A stretch of 64,000 nucleotides of DNA from the NCBI RefSeq assembly GCF_000321225.1, contig NW_004450331.1, forward strand, positions 752,635-816,634, written 5' to 3'. The position numbers and the translations under genes are program-made. A model generated the notes under the pieces. That model worked only from the letters and a program-made list of their open reading frames with translations. It was not told where the DNA came from and did no database searches. This document shows, piece by piece, positions 27,501 to 42,500 of this stretch; the stretch's first letter is position 1; each line of letters opens with the position of its first letter. The stretch comes from Odobenus rosmarus divergens. Lineage: Eukaryota; Chordata; Mammalia; Carnivora; Odobenidae.

Positions 27501-30500
27501 AAATTTACCCAGCCATGCATTTAGAAAAATTTAATAAGCTACTTACAAACTGCAACTCTGACATGAATATAATTGTAGCTGCGTCTGATGCGTTAAAAAT
27601 ATAGTGTAAAATCGTGAATGTCACTGAAGTGAAATCTTTGTTATTAAGGTTTTGACTCTATTAGAAAGACCTAAAATTTTTTGTCCGTGAAATACACATT
27701 CTCTAGCTTTAACTTGGACCTTTACTAACACAATTTAGGTGTAAGAAATTTGGTGATTCTCTCTCTCTCTCTCTTTCTCTCACTCTATCGCTCTTTCTCT
27801 CTCTATTTATATCATTTAAAAATATTATAAACATAAACATATTTTATTTTTATTTATATTTTGTATACATGTATTTAGATATATAACTAATATATAATAA
27901 AAACAAAATAAAATATATAAATATGTAATATAATTATAAATATGATTATAAATGATTTTATATATAGTTATATTTTATATATTATATATGTATTTAAATA
28001 TATAAGTAATACATAATATAAATATAAAATAAATACATAATTTTATATTACATATGTTTATATAATACGAATAATATATAATGAATATAAATAAAATAAT
28101 TATAAGTATACTTGTGCATATATATATATATAAATTTAAAATTTCCAGAGACTAATAAATTTGAGTCATGATTTTTCTTCAGGATGGCTATAGTTACATA
28201 TTATTGTGAATCCCAGAAGTCTTATACTTCAGAAACAAATTATTTTACGTAGAGCATCAAGGCTTTATCACAGTCTAAAACAGCTTATTCCAAATTATAT
28301 TATTTCCTGAATAGGTACTCTCTATTAGACTTTATAGTACTGATCTTATCATTCCAGCATTTTTTTTAACGACCAAGAGAATTTAAAACGATATGTAAGT
28401 ACATAACAAGTGGTGTTTATCACATGCAGTTATTACGTTACCAATCCTAGTTCCTAAACTCATACATGTGGGAACAATGACTTACATGAGTGTAAAATCA
28501 TATCTGTATCTCCAGTTTTTCCCACTTCCCTCTCTCTTGCACATATTTTTAGTATCTTTTTCCAGAGAATCTGAGTGCTGGTGGACTCCTTACATACTGT
28601 ATCAGTCACTTATTAATAAAACTTCTCTGAGCTCTGTGTTTACCAGGCACTGTACTGGGGGCTGCAGATCCAAAGTATGATAAGGTAGAGAGCCTGCCTT
28701 TAAGGAAGCTCCATTTCCTTAGGGGAAAGGCAGACCTGTAAACAGAAGAAATACCGTGCCGTTAGTGTGACGATAGAAGTATACATGGCAGGGATTCATC
28801 ATTGCCAGAGTGGAGACTTGGAAAGACGTTGTGGAAAAAATTACATACGGTTATATTGACATTTAATATGAGTCTGGAAAGATGAGTGGGCATTTGTCAG
28901 ACAAGTGGGAGAAGAGAATTTTGGAATGAGAAAACTAATAACAAATAGCAAAACACAAAACAGCCCGACAGCTTTGGGCAGGACTGTGAATGGGATCCAC
29001 ATCAATGGAGAGTCCTGTGTTGGAGGGAATAAAGGACAGTAAGGCTTGGGTGAGGTGAGACCTGAGAGATGGGCAGGAACCCCAGAGTGGATGTCCTGGG
29101 TACCCATAGATGACTTCTAAGTTGGCTTTTTCCTATAGGTTGATAATTATCTTTCTTTTCACTACTAAACACAGTAAACACACTAAAGGGGCCTGTTCCT
29201 ATCAGTAACATTAGTTGACAATAGCAGCAGTGGTTCTTAACCAAAAGACCTCGCCTTCCTGGAGTAACAAATCTGGAGTCTCCGTATTTTCACTTGAGAA
29301 TCATGAGCATGTCAATGGGGAAGCTAGTGAAGACACTTAAGCCTGCTAGGAGTAATGTAATCAGATTTGTTTCTGAAGGGACATGCTGTTGGCATTGTAA
29401 AGTATTGATTGAAGGGACATGGACCATGGTCCATGGGGCCAGGATCTAATTAGCAAACAGTTGGAGTCATCCAGTTGAGACATGATATGACCCTAAACTA
29501 AGGCAGTGATACTAGAAAGACAGGAGAGGACAAACGAAAGAATTCTCAAGGAGTTAACTTCTTTTTTTTTTTTTTTTTAAGACTTTATTTATTTATTTGC
29601 CAGAGAGAGTGAGAGAGCGCACAAGCAGGGGGTGTGGCAGGCAGAGGCAGAAGGAGACTCCCTGCCAAGAAAGAAGCCCAATGTGGGACTCCATCCCAGG
29701 ACAGGGATCATGACCTGAGCTGAAGGCAGACACTCAGCAGACTGAGCCACCCAGGCACCCCTCAAGGAGTTAATTTCATCAGTTCATGGTCATTAATGGA
29801 ATTTTGTAGGTAGGGGAAAAAAGGAAGTTTCAAGGGTTATTTCCACTCTTCTGCCAGGTTAAATGATGGTGTGATTTATGGAGAGTTGTGGTATAGCAAC
29901 TGGAGTATGTGTAGGGAAAGAGGTAATGATTTCACTTATTAGACTTTCCAAGATGAAGGTGCTACTTTAAGATTCTCAGGAAGTCTAAGAAGCCAGTGGA
30001 CATGTGAGTATGGAGCTTCACAAGGAGATCTTGGCTGACTGTGTAGATCGGGGAATATCTACATGAAGAGGTAGTTAAACCAGCATGGTAGATGTGATTT
30101 TCTTTTTTTTTAAAGATTTATTTATTTTTGAGAGAGCACACACACCTGTGTGTGAACAGGGGGAGGGGGAGGGGGAGAGAATCTTCAAGCAGACTCTCCC
30201 CTGAGTGGGGAGCCTGATGTGATGTGGGCTCGATCCCAAGACCATGAGATCAAGACCTGAGCTGAAACCAAGAGTTGGACACTTAACCAACTGAGCCACC
30301 CAGGTGCCCCTGTAGATGTGATTATTTAGGGACATGTTCTACAATGTAATCAGAGGTCACAATCACTTCACAATCACTTCACACATGAGAAAAATGGGGA
30401 CTAAACGAGCAACTAAATGTCCTCTTGAAAGCCCTTTGACCATATGAAGTTTCATACATATGTGGAATCATAATTTCTTAAGTTTTTCCAAATAAATAGG

Positions 30501-33500
30501 CACTACCCCCTTTCAGTAGAATTCCTATGAATGCTACTTGGCCATCGTAACTCTCCCTACTCTTTTTTTTTCCCTAAACCTTGTTTATTTTCTCATCAAT
30601 GTTTTGGAATCCGTGTTTCATTTTTTTTTTAATCTATATCTTCCGATGAGTTCAGACCTTTCATTTCTTATTGCTGGATGGAGTAATGTCTTTACATTCT
30701 CTCTCTGCTCACTCCTTTCCAGCCCAGAGAGTGGTTAAAATAATCTTTCCCTAATACTGCTTCTATTGCTGGCCTGTTGAAGAACCCATTAAGAATTCTC
30801 TGTTGCCTGTTACATTAAATTGAAATGAAGCTCTGCTCTGAGGCCTACGAAATGCTTTACCTGTTTGATGCTTCTTATTCCCTTCATTCACACAGATTAC
30901 TTGCCCCCTCCTATGATGTGCTATATTACCTACCTTGTCTTTCTACAAATCCAATATTCACTTAATTCAGAATTCAACTGCCATTTAACTAAATTAAATG
31001 GGAATTTTAAGTTTCCACTTTCTTTGCCTTCCACCCACAGTCCATTCTGTACTGGGCCACTGTGACATTCTGCCCTTATCTGTCCCTCTTATGATATGTT
31101 CATTTTTTTTCAGTCCTATATCTGTATTAGATGGTAGGTTCTCTTAGATGGATAAGAAACATCTGTCTTTAAAAAGATGGTTAACCAAAGTAAAATAGTA
31201 AAAATACTCAAAACATAGACTTTTATTTCTGGCATTATGGGGCAGATTAGATGTGTGGATGCTGAAAAACAACTAAATATGTTAAAATATTCATACCTTC
31301 TGGCACTTGGTTGGCAAAGTGCAACCGAAGAGCGGGAATTGGATAGACCAGGAACACCAAAGCTGGTTTTCTTCTCAAGGGCACCTGCTAAAACCTGATG
31401 ACCATGGGTTTCTGTTTGGATGGATGCCTAGAGCCTGGACCAAGCCAGCTGAGGGTGTGAAGTCTGCCTAGAGTTTGCTGTATAAAGCTAGAGACTCAAG
31501 GGGCCATGCCTTCATTTTAAGGGTAAATTTGTCAAAAATTAAACAAAACCCAGCCCTGCAGAAAAGAGTGCTTGCCTTTTCTGTACCTTGGCACTGAGAA
31601 GAGGTGGGAAAATGTGCCCTGAGAGTTCAGAAACTGTCTCTCTTATAAATGTTTAAGACAAATTTTTACTTAGATGACCTAAAAACCTCAAACCTATAAC
31701 TTACTTTAAGTGGTGCTGGCTTGGTCACACCCTGAAGTACTTGGCAGACACAAACAAAAATCCTGTCTGTAATTATGTACCCAGACTTCAGAGGACGTAC
31801 AGGATATAATTCTAGGGTATATGAGTTCACGGGCAAAAATCACAGAACATAGGAAATAAGGCATCATGAACGAGAGCCAGTAGGTACATCAGATAACAGA
31901 ATCCTTACCTCATTGCTGCTTTGTTTCATATTTCCTTGATTGTTAATGAGGATATGTTTATTAACTTTCCAGGGATTGCTTATTGTTAACTTTTGCTAAT
32001 GTTTTCCATGAGATGTTCATCAATTTCTTTCATTCCTCATTTTTTTTGCTTCCACTCATTGTTGTCTTTCCAACATGATTTTGAATTTATTCTTTCTTTC
32101 AACATATATTTTTCCATCCTTTCCATAGGACTTGGCATAGGAGGGAAAGTAAATACCATGATCAATCCATGGTCTTGAACTAGCTGCGTGAGCATTTTCA
32201 AGAGAGACTTTAAGGCTCTGAGTTGGGGCTTACGTGCTACCATGTGGTTGTTAGAAATTAGCATTGGGGTAGAAGAAGGAAGATGAAATTTGGTTCAGAT
32301 CTTGGTCCGCTACCCTCTAGTTTGGTGATTTGGGGTAAGTCGTTCAGGCCATTTTTCTGCTTTTACGTTTTCTTACCTGGTGATGAGGAAAAGAATACAA
32401 CATAGCACAAATAGGGAGTCAAAGTATATTATTTCCTTTGAATCTTGAACCAGTGATAAGTACAGTATGTGGGTGATTGGGAGCTTGAATCAGATGCTAA
32501 GCCAGAGATCCTGACGTAAGACATTGTTTTTTTGGATGTAGGATGCGTGAACAAGGAATCAGTCATAGCTTTTGGTGTTTTAAGTTGACTCCTAAGAACA
32601 AGAGAGACTTTTAGTCACTTAAGTTGTATTAGTTAGTGCTGGTACATATAAAATACATAATATATAAAAGTTAGAAAGCATAATAATAAATTAGATATAT
32701 AAATTCCATTCAAACTATGAATCGAAAGGTTACCAATATTCTTTAAGCCACATTTGTGCTCCTCTCATTCCCCATTGGGCCTTCTCTCCCAAAGCTAGTA
32801 TCCTAAATTTTGTTCTCATTTCAAAACTTATTTAAAATACTTTATTTTTGTTTGAGTTGGGCCTTTACAAAAGTGTCATCATTGTGTATATAAAGGGACT
32901 CAGATTTTGTACTGTTACGTATCTAAGACTTACCCGAATTCTTGTTTTTAGCTCTAATTGTTTCATCATCATAATATTCAGTGGTGTAACTGTTCCTCAG
33001 TTTACTTAATATTGTTATTGAAGGACATTTTGGTTATTACAAGCCATGCTGCTATGCATATTAATACACTGAACATCCATATATGCATCTACAGGTGTAC
33101 ACAGCAGGAGGTCCTCAGAGTTTATATGCTGGGGTAGAAGAGTTAGGTTGTAGAGTGTGTGCACAAATAGCTTTAAAACATAATGCCAAATTGTTTTCCA
33201 AAGTGTTAGTACAAACTCACATGCTCACCACTAGTGTGTAAGAACTATGGAGGCTTTCAGAGAGCCAAGGTAGGACTTGTGCCCTTCTGGTGTTTTCTTG
33301 AATACAGACAAGTTATGTATTCAGTCCTATTAGCTGCCTCTTCCTAGGAGGAACTATTCTACATCCTATTTTTTTTTTTTTGCCACCTCTTATTTTTGAA
33401 TGGAAAAAGTTGAGGACACTCTACATTTTGATACTAGTTTTGTTTAGTTAGAGCTTTAAAAGTACTTTGGAATAGTGTTTGATATTTTAGTGAGAGTATT

Positions 33501-36500
33501 ATTTCCACCTGACAAAATTTCTGTTTAAACAAAGCAAATGCTTCCTTGTGACTTCATGTAACTCTAAAAAAAAGAAAACTTTGAAAAATATACACATATG
33601 CAAACCAGAAGGGGATATGCAAAATTAAAATAAATTGGTTGATGTAAGAAGTATTTTTCTTCTGATGAAGTAAATAAAAAGAAAACAATGGAAAAGAAAA
33701 CTGATGGAAGAAGGTCAATTGGGCTTTAAAAATAGAGATACCCATTTGCAATATCAGAACAGGAACAGGAAAATTTTGACTTTACCTTGATCACGTCCCA
33801 GACTGACCTACATGGTTGTAAATTGTCTAATGGACATCCTGTTCTCATGTCCACCAATGAACATTTCACTTTTTTCCTATTCCCTTCTGTCTTTACACTT
33901 CTGTGTTCTGTCCGTGCCATTACTTTTGTGACTGCAAATGGTTCCCTTCCTGTTGTAAAGTCACAGTAGCATTGAAAACAGGGAAGAGAGGGGGACACAA
34001 CCCACAAGGGTTGCAATGCCAGTGTATTCACCCAGCGTGTCCTCACCACATTCTATTCCTCCCACGCAGGTGGGATAACATTTGCATCCTCTTGAAAGTC
34101 ACATCCCTCGCAAAGTTTTCCAGCGTCAATAGCGTTTTTGTTCATTTTAGTTCTGTTGTTTTAGAGGCCTTTTTTTTTTTTTTTAACCAATATTAGTTTA
34201 TTCTTCCTGATAATGAATGTCTGGGAAGACGCTTGTGATAGATACAGCATAGTCCAAAAGTTGAAGTTCATTAATAATTGGAATGTTGTGGAGTATGAAG
34301 TAATGAATACTAATTACTCCTTTCATGTCTGACAGGTCCCTGTGGACCAATCCATCAGCCCAGACTTTAATTTGGTTCTAGTAATGGTTTCATCAATAGC
34401 ACATTAAATCTGTGTTTGAGAAGATATACAGTTGAACCTGACCCACATAGTAGATACCACTGTCATAAAATGGCCACAGGCTGACAACAGCTGGGTAATT
34501 ACAAATAATTAAATCCACCAAATTCCAGACAATCCTAATTTTAACTAAAATACATCTTATCATATCAATCGACAGAAAACATATCTGGGAAGATTTATCA
34601 ACATGTACTTTTTCCAAAGCAAATTTACTGGCTTACATATTAGAGAAGTTGCTGATCTGTGAAGCATCTTCATAAAATTATATCTCTTTAATCTTTCAAA
34701 TCCCCCCGAATATTATTGAAGTAATTTTTTAACTTTAATCTTAGAGTAACCTTACTGTAAGATGTATTTCAGATCGTTTCTAAGCATATAAATATTTTCT
34801 AAAAGACATTTTATACTTTTCCTATATTTTTCATGTAATTGTCCTTTTAATTATAGTCCTTAAGTAGCATGTCATATAAAGAAACTTAAAACTGAAATAT
34901 TAACTGTATGATTATAAATTTTACAGAAATAATACAATGAAAGATATTTTACAGACATATACCATGACTGTGTTTCCTAAAAGTGCTACTAAGATTAATC
35001 GGGGGACTTGCTTACAGTTAGCCAGTTTTCAGTTTATTCGGTATGTTTATGTCATTACCCTTGGAGTTGATGCTACATGATTGTATTACAGTTGATGTTA
35101 GATCTGTTTAAATGTATGAGGTCTTCGGTCAGACTTAAGATAGAGAACCATGATAAATTAAATCCCACACTGTAATAAAATGTGTTCTCTTGAGCTGGGA
35201 GCTTCTGGTTTTTAAATAAACTCAGGAGGTATGTAGTTCTCTCATTATCACCCTTGCCAATAGGAATTGCTTTATTTTCAAGTTAATTCATGTCCTCATG
35301 TAGTAAAATTCAGCATTCTAGTCTCTCCTAATTTCTAAATTCAACATAAAGTTTAATTATGGAAAAGGCATTTCTGTTCCTAAATTCAGTCAAGTTTTTT
35401 TTTTTCTTTTTTAAGAATAACATCGCAGGTCTGTAGATGGTGCGTAGATAGTGTAGATACACAACTCATATTTATCTTGGGTAGTAGTTATCTTCATGTG
35501 ATTCCAAACAGACCACAGATAAAGAATCTTTACATTACTTTCTTTAGAAAAGCAAATGCAAAGAGAACCAGAATTTCTTTTTCATGCTACATTATAATAT
35601 TTTAATATGGATATATTGAAAAATGAAAGAGATATCGAGATACATATGTATGTCATCATATTGAACATAATATATGTAAAATGTGTACATATTCTGTTTC
35701 TCAGAAGGGAAATAATCTGCTAGGATTTTCTTGTTTAGCTTCCTTTTTTCTTTCTGTGCAAGGGTACCTGGAGTCCCTGCAACACCAGTCTTTTTTTTTT
35801 TTTTTTTTTTAATTGAAGTTTGCTTTTATCTGAGAAGGACGTGTTGGTTATATTAACTGTATGAAGCAGCAAGACAATTAACTCATTTCTATTCAGGATT
35901 TATTTCCTCCTTTTCCTGGGCCCATCTTGCTGGCTGTGTGGCTTTCAGCCCAGACCTTTCCCCAGGAAAGGGGGGGGAGGTGACCAGCTCTGCAGGGGGG
36001 CCCCCCGATGGGATTGCTAAGTTGCTAAGTAACATGGCCACCGCCACGCGGGCCTGGAGCCTGCCACCATGTTCCTGGCCAGAGCCATGGGAGCTCCCAA
36101 GCCTCACGAAGAAGCATTTAATTTTAAGCAGCAGGACATGCAGTAAGGCTTTTAGATGTCCATTGAAAAGTTTGTTTTTTTCCTTTTCCTTTCCTGTGTG
36201 TGTTTTTTCCCCCGATGAGTGTGACTATATTATTATCTCAAAAACCACCTGCCATTTCTTTACCTTGACAAGCAGGCCCTGGTGAGAGGCCTGGAGAATT
36301 CCTCCAGTCCAGGGAACTTGGGAGCTCTCTGAATTGCCCATCTTAGAGTAAGGGCCTCCAGTGTGCCAACACGGTGTCCTAGGAAATTGCTGTCTCCACG
36401 GCATTGTGAGAAAGGTTTTGCAAATCTTTTTTAAAACAGTCCTCCTGCAGCGGGTCCTTGTTCTAAACTGAATATGCTGTTTTTCCAAGCTTTGTTTTAG

Positions 36501-39500
36501 ATGGCAATAAAAATTAATGATAGTGTTGGTTCATGTACTCAGAATATCTAATCACTACAGAAAGTCGTTTGGGTTTTTATGATCCAGGACTGATGGCATT
36601 TTCAGCAGGAGCTACACTTAATCTTGAGAACAGTTCCAACAAAAGTGAAAGATACTTCCTCAGTTTCTACATAGGTATCTTAGATACAAGATATCCAGGT
36701 TATAATCCCCAACTTGAGATTCTCATCTTGATTATGTTGAGATAATGGTGTCTCGACTCACAGAGATTCTGGTTTTCAGGTAAATTTGATAGCTGGGAGA
36801 AATGTTTCCCCGTTCTGTCCCAGAAGTGCTGTGAATATTAGCCACGAATTCATTTCACACGTATTTATATCAGTCCATAGAGTGGTAATGACCTTCTATG
36901 ACTGGACGAAGTTAGGAATCTTTTCATCCCAAAACACATTTCAGCTAGATTTTGAATAAACTCTGAAAGAATTTTGAAATTCCCAATGTACCTGATTTTT
37001 ATGTAAACCTGACCTATGGAAAACTGAATTAATAGTTAATTTGTAGATGATGTTCTTTTATACAGTAATTTATTCACTAACGAGTGAGCATTTTGGCATA
37101 TTTAAAAGACTTTTTTTCCCCTTAAAGCCAGAAGACAGAAAATTTTTCTGTACATTGACTGTTTTTTTTTTAAGATTTTATAAATTAATTAATTTAATGA
37201 AAATATCTACCAGAAATTCAACTCTTTGGTTAGACCTGGGCACCTCGATAATCAGTGCTATTCTCCTTCATAAACAAGGACAGAATTTCGAAGCGAAGAT
37301 CAGGGCATGTTCTCTGGGCTCTATATTATTTTCTCAAGTGGCCATAGATTGTACTGAGTCAGTCATATTCTCTCAGGACCCTCTTGTGATCGACGGTCAG
37401 GTCAACGGAGGCTGGGGTTTCAAGCTGTCACCATCAAACAGAGCAAATTAACCTACAGTGTGATGCAGTGAAATGAACTTTATACTAGGAGTCTAGAGAC
37501 CCAGGTTCTAGTCCCAGCTCTGCCACTGAGCTCTGTGACCTTGGACAAGTCATAAACTCTTCGGGTCCAAGAAAGGGAATCAGTTGAATGATCTCTAGGG
37601 GCCCTTCTTGCTCTAAAGCTGCAGGACTGCCAGGTGAAACAATGTTTTTGATTCACCCTATGTCCTATCCAGTAAAACCATAGTGTTTGTACTGGGGAAA
37701 ATAATTTTATTTCTGATCTGAGGTCATATAATCCATCTCTAACCTCCACACCAGGCGTTGAGAAAAAGGGGCAGGAGTTGGTCACTCCCTTGGAGAGATG
37801 AAAAAAACCCTCTGGGAGCAACTCCACCCTACCTTCAGAGATTCCTGCGCCACTTGATTCTCACTGGGATACAGTGAAAGGGGCAAGTCCTGCTCATGGG
37901 GTGAATAGGGCCGGAAAATGGGTTAAGACCTATGGCTTTAAGATAATAGCCACACTTGGAAGTTTGATGTTGTTCTTCACACCTGCTATTGCTTCTCATT
38001 GGAGTTCAAGTTCAAGAGCTTGTAGCTGCCTGCTGTATTCTAGAAGTCATAACCTCTGGACCCATGTCTTTCACAGAGACAACAAAGTGATTGTTTGATT
38101 TTCCCACCCCTCTGGTTAACTCCGTTGTTTTTTGGATCCTTCAAATCATGAGAGAGCACTAGGAGTCTGTTTAATTTTCCCAGATAGGAGATTAACCAAA
38201 AATTAACCTAGCAGCAATGATGAAATCCACTGAGTCTTTATGCAGTTTTTGCCTTTCATAGATCATAAACACCCCAATTGAGGATAATTTACTATCCCTG
38301 GGAAATTTGAACCTATGAAATAATGTTTCCAAGCAAAATGTAAAACCCAGTTTTATAGGCAGACATCCTTCTCTTTTCCTCTGATTAACTGTCTCTTTCC
38401 GAGAAAATCAGACCTGTCCCTCAAGCAGACAGATTTCCGACTCTCAAACTAGGGTATGTGAACACTTCAGGGTACATGTAGGTATAGAAGGGAGGTGTGC
38501 AAGGGAAATTGGGAGCCGCAGAGTCGTCTCTGAGGCCTTTTATGGAGCATTGCCTTAGCTTGGGTATTTGTTAATTATTTAACCCATTGAAAGCGTTTGT
38601 CACCTACACCCAGAAGCAAAGTTGTTCAAACCTCATGCTTCATATTGGTTGGTCTCACACTTTTTTTTTCTTGAAAGCCGAGGGAAGGGAGCAATGTTAT
38701 GTGTAGTAGCTGCTTGGAAAAATTATAGCTTAGTGGTACTAGGAGATTGAGTGTGATTAGCTGCTGTTTTCTTGCAAGATTACATTCATACCACTCACCG
38801 CATGATCTTCTAGAGTGGTGATATGCGAACAACCTGTCTCAATGCAAACCGTGAGCTAAGAATGGTTTTTAAAAGGTTGTCAACAAAGAAGAATATTTGG
38901 GAAAGACATATGCGGCCACAAAACCTGAAGTATTGATTCTCTGATCCTTTATAGAAATAGTTCTCCAACCCCCCCTCGAGAGAGATTTCTCCCTGAGGCC
39001 TGGACAGCTAGGACTTCCAGAAGTAAGTTAGTCGTCTTGTGGGGCTTGTTCTGATTCTCACGTGTACACACACACACACATGCAGACCTCGAAATTAAAC
39101 TTCTTACCTCAGTTCCTCAGCCAGCCACACTGAGCTGCCCCAGTGGACAACAATGAAGAAAATTGTGAAGTTAGTTCATTCAGTGTTCTTCATTAAAATG
39201 CACATTTTTAAGTGGTAAAAATATTTACATTTTCTTTTCATCTGGAGATATAGTTTGGTGATTAAAACTGGAAGTTTATGAGGTATGAACTCAAATCCAG
39301 TAAAAATTCATAAGCAAATTAGGGAAAATTAAATCTGAAGTCATGAAAGGTGGTGACAGACTTAGCATTTCTGAGATACTGCTCTGAGAGGGAAAGAATT
39401 CAAACCAAGATGGAGCAGTATCACAAAATCATAAAACATACCAGAGGTTTATTTTAAGTTTGGGTTTTATCACTGTGGTGATAGAAATGAGTATCAGCTT

Positions 39501-42500
39501 TGGTATCACTTATGTGTGGGAACCCCAGGCACGGTAATGAAACCTTCACTCTTGAAAGTTCCTTTAAAGGCCAGTCAGTAAATAGGGCTAGCAAAGAAAG
39601 ATCTTTCTCAAAGCTACCTTTGAAATTAATTTTGGAAACCCTTGGAAAGAGAAGCTCAAGTAGTGGGAGAAATTTTTTATCATGCTCCAAATGGAGGTGT
39701 GGTTGAATATGTCTTCATCAAAAAGAATTGGGTTAACCATGACATAGGATGGTCTTATACAACAAGGGTATGTTTCTTTGGGGTATATAGCTAGGAGTAG
39801 AATATTTAGGTTAAATGATAGCTGTGTATATAAGACTGTGAGAAACTCCAATTGCTTTCTAAAGGAGTACCATTGGACATTCCCACCAGCAGTGTATGGG
39901 GAGTTCTGATTTCTCTATCTCCTTGTCAACACTTGTTACTATAGTCTGTGGGGTTTTGTTTGTTTCATTCTAGCCATCTAGTGGGTGAAGTGGCACCTTG
40001 CTGGGGCTTTTATTTGCATTTCCCTGATGACTAATGTTGTCGAACATCTATTCAGATGCTTATTGGCCATTTGTATATATTCTTTGGAGAGATGTCTATT
40101 CATATTCTTTGCCTATCTTTTAATAGAGGCAGATCTTTGATCTTGATATGGCTGTCATGTTGTAGGTAGTTAAGGTGTTTTCATTTATTGAACGGACTAA
40201 ACAGAAGAGTGGCTGCATCAGTATTGTAAGATCTTATAGTCATAATGCCTATGATGAGAGAGTTGGGTAGTAATGTTGGTGAGAGCAGAGACTGTGCCTG
40301 TTATATGCCCAGTGCCTACAAGACTCTCTAACAGCCTGGCATGGTGTAGGTGTTCAGTCACTGCTTTTTGGGTGAATGAATGTTTGGTTGTAACATGTTT
40401 TTCTATAAAAACAAAGAATTGAAGAAATTATCAATAAGGTACATGATGATTTTAATGAGCATGATATCAGCTGGAAACTATTTGCAAACATGTGAACAGA
40501 TGGGGTCATTTCCATGACTTGTGAAACAAGGGCTCAGGGCCCCTCTGCTCATTGGATTCACCACCAGCTGCTCTCGGGTTCATTTATAACATATGGCCTG
40601 TGGTTCATTCATCTCTTTTTTTTTTTTCTCAATGTTTCTCTTTAACAGTAATGTGAATACTCTTTAATTTTTTTTTTATTTTTTTAAGATTTTATTTATT
40701 CGAGAGAGAGAGAGCGAGCGAGCATGAGCGGAGGGAGGGGCAGAGGGAGAGGGAGAAGCAGACTCCCTGCTGAGCAGGGAGCCCAACAAGGGGGCTCCAT
40801 CCCAGGACCCTGAGGTCATGACCTGAGCTGAACGCAGATGCTTAACCAACTGAGCCACTCAGGTGCCCCTAGTTTTTATTTTTTTAAAGGGAAGCATATT
40901 ATACAAATACATACTGGCTTAGAAGAAAGTTGCTAACTAAATTGCTCTTTGTCCTTCTAGGAAAAAACTATTAAAGAGTAGGAAGTCTTGACACAGTAAA
41001 AACAGCCCAAAGCTAGATAACATGAATGGATTGACCATTCAACTTAATAAAGAATGTCTCCAACAGTGGTTTCACAGATCTTTTTCAAGCTTAGACCGTT
41101 AATCAAAACCTGTGAAAGTTTTTGTTGAAAATATAAGATTATTACAATGCAAACAAAATTTGAGAGTTGGATGAAGAGGTAATGAGTCTTACCTGTCTTT
41201 CGAGATTCTTAGCTGTAAAGACTAAATCTTTAGTGATTAAGAGGGATTCTGTGATGAGCTTTAGTGATTTAAGAAAACTGACTTTTTAAACAATCATTAC
41301 ACACTACAACTGTCTTTACAAAATTCTTCCTACTCAGATAAAATGGCCAGTGGTTCAGAAGCCCTTTCCTCACCATGTGGTGCAAGAGAATAACCTCAGA
41401 GCAAGATAAAATTAGGAAACATCCACCAGCAGCAACCTAAAATATTGCCACATCACAAATTTGGGGCGTCTCTCCTCAAGTTTAAAAAAGGTTGTTGCAA
41501 GTATTGTGACATTTTAATAAAGAGGAATATTGCCTGAGTGCTGAACTTGTTATTCAAATTGATAAATTTAGTGAAATAACATTTTGCCTGTAAGTCAGTG
41601 AGATAAGTAGTCTTTTTTTAAATACTGTATTTACAGTAAAAATAAATAATATGGCCTTTGGATAACATTCTGTCTATAACTAAAATACTTTATACATGGT
41701 CTATGGAAGAATGCAGAAGTTTTATATTTAATATAAAATAGGAGACTGAGAAGATACTCTTTTCAGGCTCACTCTTAGGCTTTTTACATCTGTTTTTCCT
41801 CTTGTGCAGTTCAGAACTCTTTGATGGAAGAGTTTGAAAAATTTCAGTGTTTGTCACTTGTCTGTTGTGTGAATTTAAAAACCCCTCTACAGAATCCTCA
41901 TAGCGGGTTCCTGGCAGAAAAACAAGACCACGAAATAGGCTGGAGATTCTTTTAATAGAATTAACAGAGTGACTGTTGACAGAAAGAATGTTCCAAGGGC
42001 AGCATAAAGGAACCCAGGAGAAGAGTGCAGGCAACCCGGGGTTTACAACATCAGGAAGCCATTACCCCTGCTAGGCCCGAAGGTGCGACTTGGTCCTGTG
42101 AGTGGAGCTGTGGGAAGGGGAACATCCCAAACCTGGAATATGGTCATGGGAGGACGGAGCCCCCACTAGACCACGGCACTGAGGCAGGGAAAATCTGCCT
42201 TGAACCCCCTCGCCTGTACTGCCGTCTTGCTCCTGCTTCCGTTGGCCAAAGCCCTTCCAGAACCCAGAGGGCAACAGAGCCTGAGGGATGAGGTCCTTAC
42301 AAGGTAGACCCCAGTATCTGAGGTAGAACAGAAATCAGGCCCTCCCCCCAGGGCGAGGCTGCGTTCATTCAGAGCTTCTTGCAGTTACAGAAACCACCTC
42401 CATCTAGCCGAAGCCAAACAAAGACCGTGTCACAAGGCTGCAGGCCTCATGGTAACTGTGGTAAAAAGGCAGCCAGGCTTCAAGGAACGTGGAACCTGGA

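Noticed and set aside
35930..36110. GC-rich patch as a CpG island or hidden exon
   Set aside because: Too short, with no splice-flanked frame resembling dynein, and the flanking dynein exons already join in phase.
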